From contig CAYMLL010000271.1 in assembly GCA_964390645.1 (NCBI GenBank), positions 1 to 10,603 of the forward strand: a stretch of 10,603 nt of DNA, given 5' to 3'. The DNA comes from CAYMLL01 sp964390645 (GTDB taxonomy: Bacteria; Planctomycetota; UBA8108). Below the pieces are notes generated by a model, which was given only the letters and a program-made list of their open reading frames with translations, did no database searches and had not been told where the DNA came from. This document shows, one piece after another, positions 1 to 5,392 of the stretch. A program made the position numbers and the translations under genes. How positions within the stretch are numbered: the stretch's first letter is position 1; each line of letters opens with the position of its first letter.

Positions 1-1003
1 TCTCGGTCATCCCATACGCAATGGTCACCTCGGACATATTCATCACGTCGATCACTTTTCGCATGACCTCGACCGGGCAAGGCGATCCAGCCATGATTCC
101 GGTCCGCAATGAGCCGAAATCAAAGTTCGCCAGGTTGGGAAGGCCAAGTTCCGCGATGAACATCGTCGGAACGCCGTAAAGCGACGTACATTTTTCGTCC
201 TCTACGGATTGGAGGACGGCTACCGGATCGAAAGTGGGGCAAGGAACGACCATTGCGGCGCCAGAGGCCGAGCAGGCGAGATTGCCCATCACCATGCCGA
301 AGCAGTGGTAGAAAGGCACGGGAATGCACACTCGATCGGATTGGCTGTACCCACATGCCTCCGCGACCAGTCGGGCGTCGTTGAGAATGTTCCGGTGGCT
401 CAGAGTGGCCCCTTTCGGAAACCCTGTGGTTCCCGAGGTGTATTGAATATTGATCGGGTCGGTGTTGACGAGTGACCGCCCACGGTCAGCCAACTCGGCA
501 TCGGTGATCTCCCGCCCCTGAGCAATGAGCTCGGCCCAGTCTGGCGTGTCGAAATAGACCACTTTTTCCAAATGACTCAAACCCGAACGTACGGACTCGA
601 CCATCTCCTTGTATTTCGAGGTGAGGTACTCGGTCCGGGCGACCAGCATCCGACATCCCGATTGATTGAGGGCGTATTCGAGTTCCGATGTTCTATATGC
701 CGGGTTCACGTTGACCTGGATGGCGCCGATTTTCGCAGTGGCATATTGAACGTAAGTCCATTCGGCGTAGTTGGGACTCCACATGCCAATTCGGTCGCCG
801 GCCTCAATCCCGGCCGCCATCAACCCTTTGGCCACTTGATCAACCGTTGCGTTGAACTCGCGCCATGTCTGGCGGATCGCCTGATGCGGCACCACGAAGG
901 CCTCACAATCACCATGGCGTGCCACCGTCGCCTCGAGATTGGCCCCAATGGTCTCCTCGAGCAGCGGCAGGTCGGTGGCCCCTTGGTCGATGGCCTTGCT
1001 CAT
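1..1003 (-). CDS. fatty-acyl-CoA synthetase, AMP-binding family (ACSF2-like), 3' end outside window
   Basis: Only the first 334 residues are inside the window; the C-terminal part of this usually ~540-residue enzyme lies beyond the left edge. Read on the minus strand from ATG at 1003 (MSKAIDQGATDL...), it shows the AMP-binding hallmarks in order: the P-loop YTSGTTGFPKGAT at residues 188-200, the PFYHCFG substrate-pocket motif at 230-236 and YGMTE at 330-334, where the window ends. The stretch VNVNPAYRTSELEYAL (about 97-112) is typical of medium/long-chain fatty-acyl-CoA ligases of the ACSF2 type. The family activates a carboxylic acid with ATP to an acyl-adenylate and then to the CoA thioester, in the cytoplasm. 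A GGGA-type ribosome site sits just before the start. It follows the aldehyde dehydrogenase gene by 67 bases on the same strand, which suggests co-transcription and use of its product. Chain length is not readable from sequence. Confidence 0.93.
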   Translation of the reverse strand, partial: MSKAIDQGATDLPLLEETIGANLEATVARHGDCEAFVVPHQAIRQTWREFNATVDQVAKGLMAAGIEAGDRIGMWSPNYAEWTYVQYATAKIGAIQVNVNPAYRTSELEYALNQSGCRMLVARTEYLTSKYKEMVESVRSGLSHLEKVVYFDTPDWAELIAQGREITDAELADRGRSLVNTDPINIQYTSGTTGFPKGATLSHRNILNDARLVAEACGYSQSDRVCIPVPFYHCFGMVMGNLACSASGAAMVVPCPTFDPVAVLQSVEDEKCTSLYGVPTMFIAELGLPNLANFDFGSLRTGIMAGSPCPVEVMRKVIDVMNMSEVTIAYGMTE

Positions 1004-1070
1004 CTTCCCTTACTCCCGATCACGTGGACAATCGCTCCGCACTTTCTGGTTCATCGTGAGGACCGCCCGA

Positions 1071-2489
1071 TTACTTCTTCACCATGATGGTTTGGCTGTT
1101 GGTGTACTCGGACAATCCCTCGAGTGCGTTTTCTACGCCCATTCCGGACTGCTTGTGCCCTCCAAAGGGAATATTGGGCGCGAATTGGTGAATCTCATTG
1201 ATCCAAATCGTTCCGGTTTCGAGCCGTTCGGCGAGGCTTCTCGCTCGCGCGAGATCTTTGCCCCACACGGATCCGGCCAACCCATAATCGCTGTCGTTCG
1301 CCCTTTTGATCACGTCGTCTTCGTCCCGCCACTTGAGAAGCGGAAGGACGGGGCCGAAGGGTTCCTCTTTTACAACCCGTGAGTCATCCGCCGGATTGTC
1401 GACCAGGGTGACCGGGATGAAGTACCCGGGCGCGTCGTCGATTTCGCCTCCCAGCGGAATCGAAGCGCCTGACCTTCGAGTGTCATCGAGAAGATCTCTG
1501 AGCTTGTCGTATTGAGGCCTGTTTTGGATCGGGCCAAGCTGGGTGCCTGCTTCAGCGCCATTGCCCACCTTCACCTCTTTCGCGTACGCGATGAGTTCGC
1601 TCATGAGTTCGTCATAGATATCCTCATGGACATAGAGCCGTTTGGCGGCCACACAGAACTGCGCACTGTTCGCGAAAGCTCCCCAGAACAGGGGTTCGGC
1701 GATTTCCTTCGGATCGACATCTGGCAGGACGATGGCTGGGTCGTTCCCCCCGCATTCGAGGGTGACTCGTTTCATATGCTCCGAAGCGCTGCGCATGACA
1801 GCTTTGCCCGTTTCGGTCGAACCCGTAAACGAAATCTTCGCGATATCGGGATGAGCCGTCATCCATTTGCCGAGTTCGTCGCCCCCAGAGACGACGTTGA
1901 AGACTCCCGCCGGAAAGATCCCGCGGGCCAGTTCGCCCAATCTGAGGGTGCACAGTGGCGTGAATGGGGATGGCTTCAGGACCATGGTGTTGCCTGCGAT
2001 CAGGGCGGGCGCGATCTTCCATACCGCCAAGAGGATCGGGAAATTCCAGGGCGTGATTCCTCCGACCACCCCGAGAGGCGTACGGCGAAGGAAGACCGTG
2101 TGATCGTCGTTGTCCTCGATGATCTCTTCTTTCAATTCCTGTTCCGAGAGCGCGGTGCACCAGGCTGCCGAGCCTCCGACTTCCCATTCCGCGCCATCCC
2201 GTGCTTTGCCCTGCTCGGCCGTGAGAAGAGACATCAAAGCTTCAGCGTTGGCTTCAATGGCTTCGCCGAATTCACGAACCATGCGCTGGCGTTCCGAAAC
2301 AGGGCGGCGGCTCCAGTCGGGAAATGCGTCTTGTGCCGCCGCAACGGCTTCTTCGAGATGCTCGCGGGCCGCGTCGGGAAACTCTGCGATCACTTCTTCC
2401 GTCGCGGGATTGATCGCGTCCAGGGCCATATGAGACGACACCGATCGACCATTGATCGTCATTGTGAAGTCACCATTGAAGTCCGTCAT
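1071..2489 (-). CDS. NAD(P)-dependent aldehyde dehydrogenase
   Basis: A complete 472-residue member of the ALDH superfamily, which oxidises aldehydes to carboxylates with NAD(P)+ in the cytoplasm. Visible motifs are TPWNFP (146-151, with the oxyanion-hole Asn149), the FTGSTETG cofactor loop (221-228), the general base Glu245 in LECGG, the catalytic Cys279 in NSAQFC, EEPFGP (375-380) and the C-terminal PFGGHKQSG (441-449). Two variations stand out: ECGGND replaces the common ELGGK, and SAQ replaces the usual SGQ before the catalytic Cys. Length is normal for the family. The start is fixed by an AAGGAG ribosome site five bases upstream of ATG at 2489. It lies between a membrane-protein gene (80-base gap) and an acyl-CoA synthetase (67-base gap), so a role in turning an aliphatic aldehyde into an acid that is then activated to acyl-CoA is a fair inference. 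The substrate is unknown; succinate-semialdehyde-type activity is an alternative. Confidence 0.93.
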   Translation of the reverse strand: MTDFNGDFTMTINGRSVSSHMALDAINPATEEVIAEFPDAAREHLEEAVAAAQDAFPDWSRRPVSERQRMVREFGEAIEANAEALMSLLTAEQGKARDGAEWEVGGSAAWCTALSEQELKEEIIEDNDDHTVFLRRTPLGVVGGITPWNFPILLAVWKIAPALIAGNTMVLKPSPFTPLCTLRLGELARGIFPAGVFNVVSGGDELGKWMTAHPDIAKISFTGSTETGKAVMRSASEHMKRVTLECGGNDPAIVLPDVDPKEIAEPLFWGAFANSAQFCVAAKRLYVHEDIYDELMSELIAYAKEVKVGNGAEAGTQLGPIQNRPQYDKLRDLLDDTRRSGASIPLGGEIDDAPGYFIPVTLVDNPADDSRVVKEEPFGPVLPLLKWRDEDDVIKRANDSDYGLAGSVWGKDLARARSLAERLETGTIWINEIHQFAPNIPFGGHKQSGMGVENALEGLSEYTNSQTIMVKK

Positions 2490-2569
2490 GAGTACTCCTT
2501 GTCGTTTCTGGTTTGGGGGGATGTCAATTCAGTCTGCGCTCGAAGTTTTCCACCCTCTAGTCGGAACCA

Positions 2570-3295
2570 TCAGTCGGGGGGCGCTGCGGCGCCTTTAAAA
2601 ACAAAGAGACTCGCGACGAGGACGAAGACGAGGATCAAGGAAACCGCACCGACATAGATCGCGACCTCTGCTCCCTCGATTGTCCCAGCCAGAATGGCAA
2701 TAACCACCCCATTATACAGGAGACCGAAGACGCCCAATACGGCCCCGGTGATCTTTGAGCTGACAGAGGACTGCATGAGAGGGCGTGCAACGAGGAGGGC
2801 AAGCAAGCTGTAGAGCCAGAAGCCCAGGTAGTCGAAGGATGTGAAGAGTGAGAACGGTACCGAGACATTCAAGATCGGGAGTAGCGCCTGCGCCATGTCG
2901 CTCGCCCCCGAACCCGTGGCAATGGCTCCTGCCAACATTGGTATGGTCCACACCGCGATGAACTTGGGGATGAAGAAGGCCACCATGGAAATGGCAACCA
3001 ACGTGGCAGCAAGGATGGCGCGCAGCGGGTGCGTGCCCGCGATTTGCCACGCAAGCCCTGCGAGGACTCCGGACAGCGAGACCATGGCGATAATCTGGTT
3101 GATCCAGCCAAGCATGAAGGGGCCGGAGTTGGCGGACAGCCATGCGGCCCGATCCGAAGCCGTCGCTTCATAACCGCCCGGTACGTCGAGGGGGAAGAAG
3201 ACCGACACGACCCCGGTGGCCAGAGCGACCGCCGCCGACCAGAAGGCGGCTTGGTTGATCTGCTGACCGAGCGTGTTCGAAGTGCCCATGCTCAC
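2570..3295 (-). CDS. polytopic inner-membrane protein of unknown function
   Basis: A 241-residue very hydrophobic protein with six to seven predicted membrane segments at roughly residues 16-38, 60-83, 91-113, 114-128 (weak), 146-170, 182-204 and 209-233. No catalytic or transporter motif is recognised. Size and topology resemble small multi-pass proteins of the DUF4386 kind, but I cannot assign a family. Conspicuous residues are VFFPLDVPGGYE after helix 1, which probably forms an external loop, and a short polar loop (170-180). The GTG start at 3295 is preferred over ATG two codons later because AAGGAG lies nine bases before it. It sits between the TetR gene (66-base gap) and the aldehyde dehydrogenase on the same strand, so it may move or sense the hydrophobic substrate of that pathway; this is inference from position only. 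It is a real gene: the hydrophobic pattern is coherent from end to end. Confidence 0.85.
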   Translation of the reverse strand: MSMGTSNTLGQQINQAAFWSAAVALATGVVSVFFPLDVPGGYEATASDRAAWLSANSGPFMLGWINQIIAMVSLSGVLAGLAWQIAGTHPLRAILAATLVAISMVAFFIPKFIAVWTIPMLAGAIATGSGASDMAQALLPILNVSVPFSLFTSFDYLGFWLYSLLALLVARPLMQSSVSSKITGAVLGVFGLLYNGVVIAILAGTIEGAEVAIYVGAVSLILVFVLVASLFVFKGAAAPPD

Positions 3296-3304
3296 TGAGA
3301 AAAA

Positions 3305-3310
3305 CTCCTT
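3305..3310 (-). promoter_or_regulatory. ribosome binding site deciding the GTG start of the membrane protein
   Basis: AAGGAG on the minus strand, nine bases before GTG (3295) and fifteen before the in-frame ATG (3289). The spacing favours the GTG. Confidence 0.7.
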
Positions 3311-3361
3311 TGATGGGTTGGGCGAATTCTGAGCCCGCCTCTATGGAGTCCTCGGAGGGGC

Positions 3362-3919
3362 TTAACTACTCGTGATGGTATCGAGGTAGGTAAGGAGCAA
3401 TTCTCGTTCGGACTTCTTGATGTTCTTCGCTCGAGGATCCCAGGCCAAAAAGAGTGAGGAGGATTCCAGTAGCACCATGAACACACGCGCATGCACGCGC
3501 GGGGTGGGGATATCCTCGTCGATCAAGGCTTTTTCAACGATGTCGAGGTAGTATCCGTAGATCTCGCCCAGCAAGTCGTGCATGATGGGTTCGACCAGCG
3601 CCATGGCCCAGAGTTGTGGGAAGAGCCTGTCCGAATTCAACACATCACCCGGTTCGTCGTCTAGAATGATCCGGACGATGTCAGCCAGTTTCAGGTGAGC
3701 CCCTGGTTCGTTGAGACCGGCAACCGATTCAAAATATTGGTGCGAGATATAGTCGGCAACGCCTCGAAGCAGGTCCTGCCAGGTCGGGAAGTGATATTGA
3801 AGAGCACCCAGTTTCAGCCCGCTCGCACGTGCCACCGCCCTCATGCTGAGGCTGCTGTAGCCCTCTTCCGCAATGATTCCGATGGCTTCTAGAATGATTT
3901 GCCTTTTGCGCTCGCTCAT
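3362..3919 (-). CDS. TetR-family transcriptional regulator
   Basis: A 185-residue protein with the standard TetR N-terminal DNA-binding domain: helix 1 (RQIILEAIGIIAEEGY, 6-21), then the helix-turn-helix SLSMRAVARASGLKLGALQYHFPTWQDLL (23-51), with the family-typical GxLxYHF at 38-44. The C-terminal ~130 residues are helical and variable, and would bind a ligand and form the dimer. It heads the leftward gene set, so the ligand may be an acyl-CoA, fatty acid or related aldehyde; that is inference. ATG at 3919 is preferred to the adjacent GTG at 3922 because GAGGA lies four bases from the ATG but only one from the GTG. Upstream is an inverted repeat within a promoter whose -10 box is about 40 bases from the start codon, so autorepression is likely. 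Confidence 0.93.
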   Translation of the reverse strand: MSERKRQIILEAIGIIAEEGYSSLSMRAVARASGLKLGALQYHFPTWQDLLRGVADYISHQYFESVAGLNEPGAHLKLADIVRIILDDEPGDVLNSDRLFPQLWAMALVEPIMHDLLGEIYGYYLDIVEKALIDEDIPTPRVHARVFMVLLESSSLFLAWDPRAKNIKKSERELLLTYLDTITSS

Positions 3920-3960
3920 CACGTCCTCGGCCCGGTCGGCTGCTTCGGGTTAGCCCAACC

Positions 3961-3989
3961 AATTTACAGCATGTCAGTCGACATGTAAA
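3961..3989 (-). promoter_or_regulatory. sigma-70-type promoter of the tetR operon (leftward)
   Basis: On the minus strand TTTACA (3989-3984) is followed after 17 bases by TAAATT (3966-3961), a good match to -35 and -10 consensus in an otherwise GC-rich region. Transcription would begin near 3954, about 35 bases before the TetR start codon. The inverted repeat at 3970-3985 fills the spacer. Confidence 0.6.
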
Positions 3990-3991
3990 AT
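3963..3991 (+). promoter_or_regulatory. sigma-70-type promoter for the TonB-domain lipoprotein (rightward)
   Basis: TTTACA (3963-3968), a 17-base spacer, then TAAAAT (3986-3991) on the plus strand. It overlaps the leftward promoter so that each -35 box lies on the other's -10 box. The predicted start near 3998 leaves a leader of about 80 bases before the ATG at 4077. Confidence 0.55.
3970..3985. promoter_or_regulatory. putative TetR operator (inverted repeat)
   Basis: A perfect 6-bp inverted repeat, CATGTC-AGTC-GACATG, lies between the -35 and -10 boxes of both divergent promoters and 50 bases upstream of the tetR start. TetR-family repressors commonly bind such short palindromes between or over promoter boxes, so bound protein would block both directions. 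The binding itself is inferred. Confidence 0.6.
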
Positions 3992-4067
3992 GGAAAGGGC
4001 CAGGCGCCTGCACCCAAAAAACCCCATGGATGCGGCCTCACGAGCCTCGAGGGGCAGCTCATCAAAC

Positions 4068-4072
4068 GGAGG
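4068..4072 (+). promoter_or_regulatory. ribosome binding site deciding the lipoprotein start
   Basis: GGAGG four bases before ATG at 4077. The open frame extends to an ATG at 3990, but that one has no ribosome site and overlaps the promoter -10 box. Confidence 0.65.
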
Positions 4073-4076
4073 CATC

Positions 4077-4802
4077 ATGCGCTCGTCCCCTTTTCGAACG
4101 ACTTGCAACTCGCGCCGGGCAACGGCCGGGTTGCCAGTCGTCGCTTTCACGCTCGTCGGTCTCATTCTCTCCGGCTGCGGCACGATGTGGGATCGCGTTC
4201 GTGAGCAGGAGCGAATGTTCGCGCTCGACTCTGCCCGCACCCAGACCGACCGCGGCCAATGCGCCTCCGCCCTTCGATCGCTGGATCGCGCAGAGGCCAG
4301 GATCGATCTGGGCCCCTATGCCCGAGAGGCGACGCTGTCTCGCCAGCGCTGCTATGAGAAGATCGGCCAACAGGAGGCGGCCGCGGCGCACCGCCGACTG
4401 ATCGACGATTTCTACACGGACCAACCGATGGCATTGCCGGAGCCGGACGGCTCCTCCGTGTTTCGTGTGAAGGCCCTGCCCTCGGACGGGTTCGAGCGTC
4501 CGCCGAGCTGGCTCGAAGTCCCTTCGCCCCGCTACACGCCCTACGCCCAACGCTCGAAGATCGTCGGGCGCGTGGTTATCGCCTTTGACCTGAACAAAAA
4601 CGGCCGCCCGCAGCGAATCCGCGTGCTCGAGATGAACCACCCGTTGCTCGCAAGCTGGGCCATCGAGGCAATCGCCAGCGCCAAGCCCTCCAAGAAAGAG
4701 AAGGGTCCCAGCCCGCTGATGCCCGGCGGGCCCTTCGTCACGACCTTCGTCTTCGAGTCGCACTGGGCCAAGGAAGAGCCCACCTCGGAGTTCGACTTCT
4801 GA
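4077..4802 (+). CDS. lipoprotein with TonB C-terminal-like domain
   Basis: A 241-residue protein. From ATG at 4077 it begins with a basic n-region (MRSSPFRTTCNSRR), a hydrophobic stretch (15-31) and the lipobox LSGC with Cys34, so it should be lipid-anchored. Residues 43-112 are helical with TPR-like spacing (ALRSLDRAEARIDLGPYARE, then a Cys-Tyr-Glu-Lys helix). Residues 150-228 resemble the TonB C-terminal fold: SPRYTPYAQ, KIVGRVVIAFDLNKNGRPQRIRV, then a Trp-Ala-Ile-Glu-Ala-Ile helix and a final strand (PFVTTFVFES). True TonB is anchored by an N-terminal transmembrane helix and works with ExbB/ExbD, which are not in this window. Stand-alone TonB-like domains on lipoproteins are seen in other Gram-negatives, usually with unknown role. 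It is transcribed divergently from the TetR gene and shares its promoter region. The domain assignment is moderately sure; the function is not known. Confidence 0.85.
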   Translation: MRSSPFRTTCNSRRATAGLPVVAFTLVGLILSGCGTMWDRVREQERMFALDSARTQTDRGQCASALRSLDRAEARIDLGPYAREATLSRQRCYEKIGQQEAAAAHRRLIDDFYTDQPMALPEPDGSSVFRVKALPSDGFERPPSWLEVPSPRYTPYAQRSKIVGRVVIAFDLNKNGRPQRIRVLEMNHPLLASWAIEAIASAKPSKKEKGPSPLMPGGPFVTTFVFESHWAKEEPTSEFDF

Positions 4803-4808
4803 CCCGCC

Positions 4809-4829
4809 ATATATAATATATTTTATAAT
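4809..4829 (+). promoter_or_regulatory. A/T-only promoter island before the NTF2-like/oxidoreductase pair
   Basis: Twenty-one consecutive A/T bases directly after the preceding stop codon, containing two perfect TATAAT boxes (4812-4817 and 4824-4829). The upstream TTCGAC (4791-4796) is a weak -35 with a 15-base spacer to the first box. A small hairpin (GATTC-TTC-GAATC, 4830-4842) follows at the likely transcription start. The leader to the ATG at 4917 would be about 80-95 bases. The minus strand of the island is also promoter-like. Confidence 0.5.
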
Positions 4830-4916
4830 GATTCTTCGAATCGGTGAGCGCCCCCGCTTCGCAGCCAAGCCCGGGAAGCCCGATTCCGTTCAGATTCAGA
4901 GGGAGCCTCGAACATC

Positions 4917-5375
4917 ATGCGAAATCTCTTGAGCCTCTTCGTCATCCTGTCAATAACGTCTTGTGCAATGGCTGCCCACTCTGACTCGGAGAACGCGGAT
5001 CTCCACGCTGCGATCGAAGCGTTCGACCGTGCCTATGCGAACAACGATGTCGAGCGGTATTTCAGCTTCTATGCCGACGATGCGACGGTGTATTTCGGTG
5101 GCGCCAGACAGGATATTTCTGCCTACCACGAAATGTGGACCGCGTTGATGAAGGCGGGCGGCGGCGTCGAACTGAACGAGATGTCAAATCTCCAAGTGCA
5201 AGTCATGCCCAGCGGTGATGTCGCAATCTCGACATCCTTCATCGATAACCGCACCCGCGCGCCGGATGGAACGAAGACTACGTCGAAAGCGTTCGAGACG
5301 GACGTGTGGCAAAAGATCGATGGCCAGTGGAAGATCATCAGCCTGCACCACAGCGAGATTCCAGCAGAAGAGTAG
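4917..5375 (+). CDS. NTF2-like / SnoaL-DUF4440-type small lipoprotein
   Basis: A 152-residue protein. The short signal MRNLLSLFVILSITSC fits a lipobox (ITSC, Cys16); cleavage by signal peptidase I after AMA (17-19) is the alternative. The mature part follows the NTF2-like cone fold of SnoaL/DUF4440 proteins: a first helix with LHAAIEAFDRAYANNDVERY (29-48), then FYADDATVYFGG (51-62), a middle helix (YHEMWTALMKAG), VMPSGDVAISTSFID (96-110) and the closing strands ETDVWQKIDGQWKIISLHHS (127-146). Such proteins bind small hydrophobic ligands or act as enzymes of varied kind; the exact role cannot be read. The ribosome site GGGAG is 11 bases upstream. The next gene, a Tat-exported FAD oxidoreductase, starts 17 bases after the stop, so the two are likely translated from one message and act together in the periplasm or at the membrane. 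Confidence 0.88.
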   Translation: MRNLLSLFVILSITSCAMAAHSDSENADLHAAIEAFDRAYANNDVERYFSFYADDATVYFGGARQDISAYHEMWTALMKAGGGVELNEMSNLQVQVMPSGDVAISTSFIDNRTRAPDGTKTTSKAFETDVWQKIDGQWKIISLHHSEIPAEE

Positions 5376-5382
5376 AGCTGGG

Positions 5383-5387
5383 AAGGA
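5383..5387 (+). promoter_or_regulatory. ribosome binding site deciding the oxidoreductase start
   Basis: AAGGA five bases before ATG at 5393. The open frame goes back to 5306, but that part overlaps the preceding gene. Confidence 0.65.
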
Positions 5388-5392
5388 AAACG

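Noticed and set aside
572..1087. A 171-codon open frame on the plus strand
   Set aside because: It is antisense to the acyl-CoA synthetase, which shows all family motifs on the minus strand.
2490..2569. TTGACA on the minus strand between the membrane protein and aldehyde dehydrogenase genes
   Set aside because: No -10 box is found at 16-18 bases, so an internal promoter is not supported.
1512..2657. A 381-codon open frame on the plus strand
   Set aside because: It lies opposite the aldehyde dehydrogenase, has no family resemblance or ribosome site, and is explained by codon bias of the real gene on the minus strand.
4062..4868. A 268-codon open frame on the minus strand
   Set aside because: It lies opposite the TonB-domain lipoprotein, whose lipobox and TonB-like fold are coherent; the minus frame crosses the A/T promoter island and shows no domain.
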